From assembly GCA_030668755.1 (NCBI GenBank), contig DAOVEW010000016.1, forward strand, positions 1-9,491: DNA of 9,491 bases, read 5' to 3'. The notes beneath the pieces were generated by a model. It saw only the letters and a list, made by a program, of their open reading frames with translations, did no database searches and was not told the origin of the DNA. Every line of letters begins with the position of its first letter. Position 1 is the stretch's first letter. This DNA is from Bacillota bacterium (GTDB taxonomy: Bacteria > Armatimonadota > Hebobacteria > Hebobacterales > Hebobacteraceae). The translations under genes and the position numbers were made by a program. Below, one piece after another: positions 1-6,907 of the stretch.

Positions 1-1568
1 TCGGTATAGTGCTGGTTCAGCAGCAAGGCACCGTGGCGATAAGAGATCCAGAGCTGGATGATGAAGCCGGCGATGATTGAAATGGCGATCCCAATCCACA
101 GGACGGTGTGGAGGTGGCGGCGGCGCAGGCCCACCGAGTCCGCGATCTTCTGTCCGTCCATCATGCCCTGGAGCGTCAGACCGCGCATGTCGCCCGCAAA
201 CGGATTAGTGGCGAAGATGATGGAGGTCAGGTTGCGGGGTCCCAGTAACTGACGCCGTCCGAACATGCCGTAAACATCGAGGGGGGTGAAGATCACCTCG
301 GTCATGAGCAGACCGCCCTCGGCGGTTGCCCGCGTCATTACGACCGCGATGACGAGCAGGTAGACCAGCAGCTCCATGAGCGCGAGCCAGGGGGACAGGC
401 CCGCCAGGTGGTACCACAGCGCAGCCGCGACAACGACGATGGCGAGGCCGAGGAGCGCGGTGCGATACCTCATCATCTCCTCTGAACCGCCCCCGCGTCG
501 GATTGCGTGGAGAAGCAGCGGGCGGGCGAGATAGATGAAGTAGCCGGCGAGCACAAAAAAGCCGCCGGCCTCCGCGCTTGCGAGATAGAGGCTGGTGTCG
601 GCATGGCCCGGGCGCTCGAGCGTCATGCCGAGTTTGATGAATATCAGCTCGTGCCCCTTGGCTGCAAAGAGGTAGAAGAACCAGAAGCTGAAGAGCAGCT
701 CTTTGGGCAGCAGGAAGAAGAAGCCGATCGCGGAGAGAGGGATGTAGACCCGCGTCGTGCTCAACGCGTTCCAGGGAGGCGCTCTTAGCAGCCACTCGTG
801 GAGGTCCCACATGAGCCGGATCTGGGGGACGTCCGGGCTCAAGTTATGCCATAAGTTGATGAGGTGTATGATAATGGGAAGCGCGGCGCCCAGATAGAGC
901 AGCTTGTTACGGTAGAATGGCCCGCCTTCTTCGGCGCGGAGCATCTCGATGGGAAGCTGTGCGAGAGGAAAGCTGAGCCTCTCGTTGTCGGACCACTGCG
1001 GGCGGAGCAGCGTCGCGATGCAGATGAATGCGCCGAATATGAGCAATACCACCACACACCAGTGAGCGAGCGGGGCCAGCCATACCGCCCAGGGAATCGG
1101 CTCGCCGTGGTGCAGGCCCTCGTAGAAGGCAATGACGAGAGGCTGACGCGGGGGGCCGTCGGGGTTCCACGGGATGAGGTGGGTGGGCAGATAGTCGAAG
1201 AAGATGTTCTCCCAATCGTTTGCCGGGTTTGCGTAGTAGTTGACGCTCATCAACAGGCCGAGGAGACGGGGAGGGGCGCCGCGGGAGGAGGTCATCGCAC
1301 TGAGCAAGGACATGACGTACACGATGGCCAGCTCCGGAGGTGTGAGCGCCCAACGGGGACGTAGCGCGCGCACGATACGGTTCCCGAGAGTGATGAGAAC
1401 GAACATCCCGAAGGCTGCAGGAGGGAACTGGAGGATACCGATTGCGATGTTGCGGACAACCTGCTCCGCCCACGCAGTGACGAAGGCGACCAGCACGGCG
1501 GCGGCGACTCCGACGACGACGGCGCGGAGACTCAGACCGGACAGATGATGTGGACGATTCCGCTGCAT
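1..1568 (-). CDS. DUF6785-like multi-pass membrane protein, C-terminus cut by window edge
   Basis: This frame is open on the minus strand from ATG at 1568-1566 to the left edge: 522 codons with no stop. An in-frame TAG at 1628-1626, with no other start after it, fixes the start. The ribosome-binding site is weak (GGAA about 8 nt upstream). The product is very hydrophobic, with roughly a dozen likely membrane segments. The first follows a short basic N-terminus (MQRNRPHHLSGLSLR). Loop motifs include LTPPELAIVYVM, a GEPIPWAVWLAPLAHW stretch near residue 150, RPQWSDNERLSFPLAQLPIEM-like text near residues 185-211, and an EGGLLMTEVIFTPLDVYGMFG-like segment near residues 415-437. I recognise these from memory as the DUF6785/DUF6784 family of Armatimonadota, Verrucomicrobiota and Planctomycetota. 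Members are about 640 aa, so some 120 residues probably lie outside the window. The function is unknown; a transporter-like role is only a guess. It lies 106 bp downstream of the deacylase in the same direction and may be co-transcribed. Confidence 0.8.
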   Translation of the reverse strand, partial: MQRNRPHHLSGLSLRAVVVGVAAAVLVAFVTAWAEQVVRNIAIGILQFPPAAFGMFVLITLGNRIVRALRPRWALTPPELAIVYVMSLLSAMTSSRGAPPRLLGLLMSVNYYANPANDWENIFFDYLPTHLIPWNPDGPPRQPLVIAFYEGLHHGEPIPWAVWLAPLAHWCVVVLLIFGAFICIATLLRPQWSDNERLSFPLAQLPIEMLRAEEGGPFYRNKLLYLGAALPIIIHLINLWHNLSPDVPQIRLMWDLHEWLLRAPPWNALSTTRVYIPLSAIGFFFLLPKELLFSFWFFYLFAAKGHELIFIKLGMTLERPGHADTSLYLASAEAGGFFVLAGYFIYLARPLLLHAIRRGGGSEEMMRYRTALLGLAIVVVAAALWYHLAGLSPWLALMELLVYLLVIAVVMTRATAEGGLLMTEVIFTPLDVYGMFGRRQLLGPRNLTSIIFATNPFAGDMRGLTLQGMMDGQKIADSVGLRRRHLHTVLWIGIAISIIAGFIIQLWISYRHGALLLNQHYT

Positions 1569-1674
1569 GGGCAGTTCCGCGTATCGGGTGCCTTCCTTAC
1601 AACTGGACGGACGTTCGCCGTCTTCCTAGCGCCCCCTCTCTCCAGCTCGGCGGGCCCCCGATCTGGGCGTACAG

Positions 1675-3067
1675 TCAGTTCAGCCATCTGCCGGGCCTGT
1701 GTCGCGTGCGCTCACCGTCGAGCATGGTCGGCAGCCCATTGCAGATGACGTGAACGATGCCGCGCGGCGGCTGGGCGGGATCGTCATAGGTTGCAGCGTC
1801 GGCTACTTGGGCGGAATCGAAGACGCAGACGTCGGCGTGATACCCGGGCCGGAGCAGGCCTCTGCCGCGCAGGCCAAAGGTCTCCGCCGTCTTGCCCGAC
1901 ATCTTACGAACCGCCTCCTCCAGGCTCAGCAAACCGAGCTCGCGGCAGTAGCGGCCGAGCACCCGCGGGAAAGTGCCCCAGAGGCGTGGGTGCGGCTTGC
2001 CGGGCGCCGGTAGGCCATCGCTGCCGACCATCTGGGTCGGATGGACTATGACGGCGCGCACGTCCTCCTCGCACATGTGGTGGTAGATCCCCACCGCCGC
2101 ACCGCGGCTGAGCGCCAGGAGCTCGAACAGGATCTCCCAGGGCGGCCTCCCGGCCCGTCCTGCAATCGCCTCCAGAGTTTCTCCCTCCCACTGCTGTGCG
2201 CCGGACGCGTATCCGACGGCGATCCGGCCCCAGCCGATCCGCAGCGACAGATTGTCCCAGCCTGCGATGTGCTCCTCTCCGGCCAGCGACGCGGCCCCAG
2301 TGTGCGGGATCGGCCACCTTGAGGTGGGAGATGTGCACGTGGGCCTTAGCTCGCCGGCCGATCGCTATGGCCTCCTCGATCGACTCGGCGAAGCGGTCGC
2401 ACTCGTTTCTCACATGGAAGACGAGCCGTCGGGGGCCGGCGAGCGCGGTCGCCAGTGACGCGATCTCCTCCGCCGGAGTGAAGCAGCCCGGCGCGTACAG
2501 CAATCCCAGCGACATGCCGATGGCGCCGTCCTCGTAGCACTCTCTGACCAGAGCTTGCATGGCAGCGATCTCGCTCTGAGCGGCGGGCCTACCTTCGCTG
2601 CCGACGATGCTGAGACGTACGGGCCCGTGGGGGATAAGCGCGGCGACGTTGACGGCGGGGGCACGGCTCTGGAGAGCACCGCGGTAGTCGCGGAGAGAAT
2701 CGAACAGATGGCCCACTCCTTCTGCGGCGGAGGTGGGGAGCAAGGCGGCCATCGCCTCTTGGGCCTGTTCGCTGCGCGCGGGGAACGGGCCCCAGCCGCA
2801 GTTGCACACCACCTCTGTTGTGACGCCCTGCGCGACCTTCGGCCCCGCGAGCGGGTCCGCCAGCAAGTCCATCTCTGAGTGGCTGTGGCAGTCAATGAAA
2901 CCGGGCGCGACTGTGAGCCCTGCTACGTCGAGCACGAGGTCGGAGCTGGTATTCGTGAGCTCGCCGATGGCCGCAATGCGACCGCCGCTGATGGCCACAT
3001 CGGCGGTGAAGGCCGGAGCCCCCGTGCCATCGACCACTGTGCCTCTGCGGAGAAGGATATCGTGCAT
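1675..3067 (-). pseudogene. N-acyl-D-amino-acid deacylase (D-aminoacylase, amidohydrolase family), frameshifted near 2281
   Basis: The family hydrolyses N-acyl-D-amino acids to D-amino acid and carboxylate in the cytoplasm with a zinc site. The N-terminal part (3067 to about 2282, 262 aa) starts at ATG 3067-3065 behind the good site GAGGTG (3078-3073, 5-nt gap). It carries the HxH motif (H61, H63 in IDCHSHSE), the metal cysteine C90 (VVCNCGWG), and H218 (FHVRNE) and H248 (HISHLK). These match the spacing of H67/H69, C96, H220 and H250 of the Alcaligenes enzyme as I recall it. After HWGRVAG the frame turns to nonsense. The family sequence resumes in another frame: GRPPWEILFELL, then HHMCEEDVRAVI, then GSDGLPAPGKPHPRLWGTFP with the catalytic Asp at 2019-2017, ending at TGA 1677-1675. 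The spliced product would be about 463 aa (family about 480-530). The DAYPYxAGST-type strand expected just after the junction is not visible. It could be a true pseudogene or an assembly error; identity is secure, integrity is not. Confidence 0.85.
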
Positions 3068-3188
3068 TTGCGCACCTCAGGTCAGGGGTTCCTCTGGTGT
3101 CTCAGGGCGACCTCTACGCCGGAGGTTCGCCATCGCTGGTTCCAGCGCCTCGCATCGTCGCGCCGCCGGCGCTGCCGTCTCGCCCATG

Positions 3189-3205
3189 GTCTCACATTGT
3201 GACAC
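3189..3205. promoter_or_regulatory. Imperfect palindrome, candidate operator
   Basis: The sequence GTCTCACATTGTGACAC has perfect 5-bp arms TCACA/TGTGA around a central T. Two more pairs (GT/AC) lie beyond one mismatch, giving 7 of 8 matching arm positions. It sits just upstream of the candidate reductase promoter in a divergent spacer, which is a typical place for a dimeric regulator. The regulator is unknown, and a short palindrome like this can occur by chance. Confidence 0.3.
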
Positions 3206-3214
3206 TCGCAGGGA

Positions 3215-3243
3215 AAGACATGGTCCAGCTCACGGCGTATAGA
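3215..3243 (+). promoter_or_regulatory. Weak sigma70-like promoter candidate for the aldo/keto reductase
   Basis: AAGACA (3215-3220) and TATAGA (3238-3243) are separated by 17 bp, each matching 4 of 6 consensus bases. Transcription would start near 3250, leaving a leader of about 28 nt that contains GGAGG at 3269-3273, 5 nt before the ATG. Spacing is ideal but the hexamers are weak. Confidence 0.3.
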
Positions 3244-3278
3244 CTAACTCATCCGACATTTGACATCTGGAGGCGCGC

Positions 3279-4415
3279 ATGCAGTATCGCGTTCTGGGAA
3301 AGACAGAGCTTGAGGTCTCGGCCCTTGGCTTCGGTACGATGAGATTCAAAATGGTAGATGGTCATGTTGACCAGGATCTCGCAATCGCAGCACTTCGTCG
3401 CGCGATGGATCTCGGCGTCAACTACATTGATTCCGCGGTGGGGTACTGCAATTCGGAAAGCGAAACGGTGATAGGAAAGGCCATCAAAGGTCGTCGCGAC
3501 CGGGTGATCGTCTCTACTAAGTACCCGCCCTGGGGTAGAACCTTGAAGGCCGACGACTGCCGCACGATTATCGAACAGTCGCTTTCCCGCATGGACACCG
3601 ACTATATCGACGTCTACCACATGCACAGCCTGGACTGGGAGACGGCACAGAAGGTGCTGGCACCGGGCGGCGCGGTCGAGGGCGCGAGAAAGGCGAAGGA
3701 GGAAGGACTCGTAAAGCACCTCGGCTTCTCGTTTCACGACGACCCGAAGCGCATGGTAGAGATAGCGGAAGCCTGTCCCGACTTCGAGGTTGTGACGTGC
3801 CAGTACAACCTGCTGGATCGCTCCAACGAGGAGAGCATGGCATCTGTCCGCGAGAGGGGCTTGGGTGTGGTAGTCATGGGCCCCGTTGGGGGCGGCCGCC
3901 TGGGATATCCGTCGGAGCGGCTGGCGGAGGTGCTGCCGGGAGAGACGAAGAGCAGCGCTGAGATCGCCCTTCGGTTTGTGCTCTCGAACCCAAACGTCAG
4001 TGTCGTGCTCTCGGGGATGAGCACCGTCGAGATGGTCGAGGAGAACGCAGCGACCGCCAGCCGTGAGGAGCCGCTCACGCCGGAGGAACTTCGGCACATC
4101 GAGGAGATGCTGGAAGAGAACAAGCGGCTGGCCGACCTCTACTGTACGGGCTGTGGGTACTGCATGCCGTGTCCAAACGGCGTCAACATCCCCGAGAACT
4201 TCCGGCTCATGAACTTGCATCGAGTCTGGGGCCTCACGGGAGCGGCGCGCCAGTGGTATCGCCGGTTCGACGACAGCAGCGAAGGCAATCGGAGCGCCGC
4301 CGCCTGCGTCGAGTGCGGAGAGTGCGAGCCGAAGTGCCCGCAGCGCATTCCGATTATCGAACAGCTCAAGGAGACGCATCGGGTGCTGGGGGAGGAGTGC
4401 GAGGGAACACGATAG
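3279..4415 (+). CDS. Aldo/keto reductase with C-terminal 4Fe-4S ferredoxin-type domain
   Basis: A 378-aa cytoplasmic oxidoreductase. Residues 1 to about 280 form the AKR barrel: start MQYRVLGKTELEVSALGFGT, then the catalytic tetrad D51 and Y56 (IDSAVGY), K81 (VSTKYPP) and H116 (DVYHMH). Family members reduce carbonyls or oxidise alcohols with NAD(P)H. Residues 289-298 (CTGCGYCMPC) and 343-353 (CVECGECEPKC) supply two four-cysteine sets: CX2CX2CX2CP and the classical CX2CX2CX3CP. This points to one or two 4Fe-4S clusters, so the enzyme may pass electrons to an iron-sulfur or ferredoxin partner. This AKR plus Fe-S architecture is a known but poorly characterised subfamily; the substrate cannot be read from the sequence. 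The start has a good site (GGAGG, 3269-3273, 5-nt gap). It is divergent from the deacylase and ends at TAG 4413-4415. A 376-codon antisense frame across it is not a gene. Confidence 0.93.
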   Translation: MQYRVLGKTELEVSALGFGTMRFKMVDGHVDQDLAIAALRRAMDLGVNYIDSAVGYCNSESETVIGKAIKGRRDRVIVSTKYPPWGRTLKADDCRTIIEQSLSRMDTDYIDVYHMHSLDWETAQKVLAPGGAVEGARKAKEEGLVKHLGFSFHDDPKRMVEIAEACPDFEVVTCQYNLLDRSNEESMASVRERGLGVVVMGPVGGGRLGYPSERLAEVLPGETKSSAEIALRFVLSNPNVSVVLSGMSTVEMVEENAATASREEPLTPEELRHIEEMLEENKRLADLYCTGCGYCMPCPNGVNIPENFRLMNLHRVWGLTGAARQWYRRFDDSSEGNRSAAACVECGECEPKCPQRIPIIEQLKETHRVLGEECEGTR

Positions 4416-4438
4416 CGTTCGACTTCGGTGTTGCCCTC
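4401..4438 (+). other. Stem-loop over the reductase stop codon
   Basis: GAGGG-AACAC (4401-4410) pairs with GTGTT-G-CCCTC (4428-4438), giving ten base pairs with one bulged G at 4433 and a 17-nt loop holding the TAG stop. No T-run follows, so it is not a classical intrinsic terminator. It could stabilise the 3' end of the reductase mRNA or attenuate read-through. It overlaps the -35 of the next promoter. Confidence 0.45.
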
Positions 4439-4460
4439 CACGCTCGGTGCCCGGTATAAT
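4431..4460 (+). promoter_or_regulatory. Sigma70-type promoter for the PAP2-GT39 pair
   Basis: TTGCCC (4431-4436, 4 of 6) and a perfect TATAAT (4455-4460) are 18 bp apart. Transcription should start near 4467, only about 12 nt before the ATG at 4479, so the leader would be very short. AT-rich hexamers are rare in this GC-rich window, which makes the match more meaningful. Confidence 0.5.
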
Positions 4461-4478
4461 GACGAGCGCTGAGCTGTT

Positions 4479-5144
4479 ATGGAGCTTCGCGCACTCATGT
4501 CATCGGACGTCGCGCTGTGTCCGCTCGGCCCGGTCGGCGGGCGGCATCGGGTGTGGCTGTGGAGCGCGCTGGTCGCCGCGGTGGTCGTCGGTCTCACCAT
4601 TGACGAACCTGTGATGGCGGCAGCGCGGCCCCTCTACCACTCCGATACGGCGGAACTAGTCAACAATACCATCCGATATCTCGGCACGGGGTATCTCCAG
4701 GTGCCGCTGGCGCTGCTCATGCTGGCGGCCGGAGCGGTGTATGGCCCCCGAGTGCGAGTCGCGGGGGCCTGGACGCTGGCAGCCTTCCTCGCATCCGGCC
4801 TTGTGGCCCACGTTGTCAAGCTTTTCATCCACCGCGCCCGGCCCTACGTGAGTGGCCCCGCGCCAGAGCAGTGGATCGGATACGTGGGAAACAGCGACTT
4901 CGCCTCGTTCCCATCTGCCGAGGCGGCCACCAGTTTCGCCGTGGCCGTGACGCTCGCGGCGTGGTATCCGCGGGTGAGGCTTCCGGTGATCCTCCTGGCC
5001 CTACTCGTCTCGCTCGCCCGAGTGCCGGTGGGCGCCCACCATCCCTCTGACATCGCCGCCGGAGCACTGCTGGGAGTTGCCATCGCACAGTGCCTCATCT
5101 CCGTCGCGACTTGCCGAGCGCGGAACCATGCAGCCGCATCCTAG
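4479..5144 (+). CDS. PAP2-family membrane phosphatase with altered motif 2 (PSAE)
   Basis: A 221-aa integral membrane protein with about six hydrophobic segments, near residues 27-46, 74-90, 97-115, 150-163, 167-182 and 192-209. The family (type 2 phosphatidic acid phosphatases, including undecaprenyl-diphosphatases) removes phosphate from lipid phosphates at the outer membrane face. Motif 1, KX6RP, is intact (K114, R121, P122). Motif 3, RX5HX3D, is intact (R181, H187, D191), but the usual Ser before Arg is Ala180. Motif 2 reads FPSAEAAT (P145-S146-A147-E148) where the family has PSGH, so the catalytic histidine is replaced by glutamate. That makes normal activity uncertain. A start at 4479 fits the TATAAT promoter but has little Shine-Dalgarno sequence. 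ATG 4497 (M7), 12 nt after a GGAG, is an alternative. The GT39 gene follows closely, which suggests work on the same lipid carrier. Confidence 0.88.
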   Translation: MELRALMSSDVALCPLGPVGGRHRVWLWSALVAAVVVGLTIDEPVMAAARPLYHSDTAELVNNTIRYLGTGYLQVPLALLMLAAGAVYGPRVRVAGAWTLAAFLASGLVAHVVKLFIHRARPYVSGPAPEQWIGYVGNSDFASFPSAEAATSFAVAVTLAAWYPRVRLPVILLALLVSLARVPVGAHHPSDIAAGALLGVAIAQCLISVATCRARNHAAAS

Positions 5145-5145
5145 C

Positions 5146-5150
5146 GAGGG
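5146..5150 (+). promoter_or_regulatory. Ribosome-binding site that decides the GT39 start
   Basis: GAGGG lies 7 nt before GTG 5158-5160, just past the PAP2 stop (5142-5144). The in-frame alternatives are poorer: ATG 5128 has only a GGAA 2 nt upstream, and TTG 5077 lies 68 bp inside the PAP2 gene. GTG 5158 is therefore preferred. Confidence 0.6.
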
Positions 5151-5157
5151 CCGCGAG

Positions 5158-6789
5158 GTGACGTTGCACAAGTGCGGCGGCCATCTGCCGTTCTTGCTGC
5201 TCACCGGCGGGTCCGCTCTGCTCCTGCTGGCCGGGCTCGGTCGGCTTCCCCTCTTCGGACGGGACGAGGCCCTCTACGCGGAGGCAGCGCGGGAGATGCT
5301 CGCCAGCGGCGACTGGGTAACGCCGCGAGTGAATGGAGGTGTGTTCTTCGAAAAGCCTCCCCTCTATTACTGGCTGGCCGCCTCCTCCTACTGGCTCCTG
5401 GGCGTATCGCCACTTGCCGCGCGGCTGCCAGCCGCGCTGATGGGAATCGTCACGGTCGTCGCCACCGCGGCGTTGGGAACACGCATCTGGGGGAGGAGGG
5501 CCGGGCTGCTTGCCGGCATCGCGCTCGCGACTTCGCTTCAGCTCGCGATGATCGGGCGTATGGGCATACTGGACGTGCCGTTGATGTGCCTCATTGGATT
5601 CGCCGTCGCAGCCTATGCTGGATGGCGGCGCCGGGGCGGAATGACCTGGGCCCTCGCGTTTGGGGGGCTCACGGGGCTCGCGGTCTTGCTGAAGGGCTTT
5701 GCTGGTGGGCTGGCGCCGGCGATCGCTGTCGTCCACGCTCTTGTCCACCGCAGTTCCCGCCGGCCTGCCTCGCTGGGATCAGTCGCGCTCGCCGCGCTGG
5801 CATTTGCTCTCGTCGCGGCCCCCTGGTTTCTGGCGATGGCAGCGCGCCACGGCGGCGGCTTTGGCTCCACGCTTTTCCTCCGGGAGCATGTCACCCGGAT
5901 GGTGCAGCCTATGCAAGGACACGGCGGCCCGGTCCTCTACTATGTTGGCCTGATCGCAGTCTCGTTCTTCCCCTGGGCGATGTTCCTTCCCGCGGCCCTG
6001 CTAAGGCGCGTAGACCCATGCCACGATGAAAGAAGCTTCTGGCGCAGCCTGCTCGTTGTCTGGTTTGTGGTCGTCCTGGTGCCGTTCTCGCTGGTGCGCA
6101 CGAAGTTGCCCGGCTATGTCACTCCCCTGTTCCCCGCAATGTCGCTCCTGGTGGGCATCGAACTCGACCGGCGGCTGCGCGAGCCGGGGCGCTGGCCGTG
6201 GATCGCAACGATTATCGGATCGCTCCTTCTCGGCGCGCTCATCTCGCTCTTGCCTGTTGCAGGAATGCGCCTCGGCGCGCGCGTGGGCGCCGCGGGGGAG
6301 GCATGGCGGCTAGTCGTGCCGAGCGCGATCTGGGCGGGCGGCTATGCCGGCATTGCCATCGGCGCGACCTTCGCCCTCTTCGGTCGCCTGCGCTCGGGCC
6401 TGGCGGCGATGGTGGCAGGGCAGCTCGTGACCGTTGCGGCGCTGCTTGCGGGAATCCTGCCGGTGCTCTCGCCTTACCTGGGAGGCGGTCCCGCGCGGTT
6501 GGCCGAGATAGCGCGAAGCGAGTTGCCCGACAGCCGGGTCATCCTCTACGACACGCGGCCCGAGACTGTGGCCTTCGTCCTTGGAAGAACCGTACCCACC
6601 TACTCCGGTGACATGCAGAACCGGGTGATCGACGCGCTGGAGTACGAAGACACTGCATTGGTCGCGCCGCTCAAGAGACGTGACTTCTGGGAGAAGCTGC
6701 CGGCGCGACGCGTCTGGCGCAGCGGCGACCGCGTGCTGCTCGACATTCCCAGACCTGAAGACGATCTCGCAGGCACTTCTCGTCGCTGA
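5158..6789 (+). CDS. GT39/ArnT-like polyprenyl-phosphate-sugar glycosyltransferase
   Basis: From GTG 5158 this encodes a 543-aa, multi-pass GT-C type glycosyltransferase (PMT/ArnT family). Such enzymes move a sugar from a polyprenyl-phosphate donor to lipid A, protein or another glycan on the outer membrane face. A short N-terminus leads into a first helix, then the first outer loop with GRDEALYAEAAREML. D36-E37 is the catalytic-type acidic pair and is followed by GDWVTPRVNG and the family signature FEKPPLYYW (K66-P-P). About ten to twelve further hydrophobic segments follow. The last 105 or so residues (from YLGGGPARLAEIA) are a soluble domain with RVILYDTRPETVAFVLGR, as in ArnT-like proteins. 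The acceptor and sugar cannot be told, and no aminoarabinose synthesis genes are nearby, so an arnT symbol is not justified. It begins 13 nt after the PAP2 stop and is probably transcribed with it. If ATG 5128 is used instead, it gains ten residues and overlaps PAP2 by 17 bp. Confidence 0.88.
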   Translation: MTLHKCGGHLPFLLLTGGSALLLLAGLGRLPLFGRDEALYAEAAREMLASGDWVTPRVNGGVFFEKPPLYYWLAASSYWLLGVSPLAARLPAALMGIVTVVATAALGTRIWGRRAGLLAGIALATSLQLAMIGRMGILDVPLMCLIGFAVAAYAGWRRRGGMTWALAFGGLTGLAVLLKGFAGGLAPAIAVVHALVHRSSRRPASLGSVALAALAFALVAAPWFLAMAARHGGGFGSTLFLREHVTRMVQPMQGHGGPVLYYVGLIAVSFFPWAMFLPAALLRRVDPCHDERSFWRSLLVVWFVVVLVPFSLVRTKLPGYVTPLFPAMSLLVGIELDRRLREPGRWPWIATIIGSLLLGALISLLPVAGMRLGARVGAAGEAWRLVVPSAIWAGGYAGIAIGATFALFGRLRSGLAAMVAGQLVTVAALLAGILPVLSPYLGGGPARLAEIARSELPDSRVILYDTRPETVAFVLGRTVPTYSGDMQNRVIDALEYEDTALVAPLKRRDFWEKLPARRVWRSGDRVLLDIPRPEDDLAGTSRR

Positions 6790-6907
6790 CCGCGGCCGTT
6801 CGGCCTGCCGTGCCGGGCGCCAGTGACTGTACCGCGGGCCCTCCCCAAGGTGTCGGCCGTGGCACCGCCGAATCGAGAGCCCGAGACACGCCGCTGAAGG
6901 AGGACTG

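Larger units (their letters stand above)
3068..3278. other. Divergent intergenic region between deacylase and aldo/keto reductase
   Basis: These 211 bp separate two genes that point away from each other, so both leaders and promoters should lie here. They hold the deacylase Shine-Dalgarno (3073-3078), a 7-bp inverted repeat CAGCGCC/GGCGCTG (3143-3149 and 3168-3174, 18-nt gap), a TCACA-T-TGTGA palindrome (3192-3202), a weak plus-strand promoter candidate (3215-3243) and the reductase Shine-Dalgarno GGAGG (3269-3273). I could not pick out a convincing minus-strand promoter. Confidence 0.6.

Noticed and set aside
205..1473. Several 90-200 codon minus-strand frames (for example 205-810 and 907-1473) and overlapping plus-strand frames
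   Set aside because: They are out-of-frame readings of the DUF6785-like gene, whose own frame is open over 1-1568 and gives a coherent membrane protein with family motifs.
1606..1622. GACGG/CCGTC hairpin between the deacylase and the DUF6785-like gene, as a terminator
   Set aside because: Only five base pairs and no T-run in the minus-strand direction.
1904..2281. Continuation of the N-terminal deacylase frame past HWGRVAG
   Set aside because: The text becomes Arg/Gly-rich and matches nothing, while another frame carries the conserved C-terminal motifs. I treat it as post-frameshift read-through.
3260..3265. A perfect TTGACA just upstream of the aldo/keto reductase start
   Set aside because: It lies only 13 nt before the ATG, so it cannot be the -35 for this gene, and no -10 follows at the right distance outside the coding region.
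3249..4379. A 376-codon minus-strand open frame antisense to nearly the whole aldo/keto reductase gene
   Set aside because: Its product is rich in Arg, His, Val and Leu with no family motif, while the plus strand encodes clear AKR and Fe-S motifs. Long antisense frames are common in GC-rich genes.
5077..5157. Longer transferase starting at TTG 5077
   Set aside because: Rare start codon inside the PAP2 gene, and the extra residues are Ser/Arg-rich with no family match. GTG 5158 has a good ribosome-binding site.
6794..6805. GGCCG-TT-CGGCC palindrome after the transferase stop, as a terminator
   Set aside because: The stem is short, the loop is too tight and no T-run follows.
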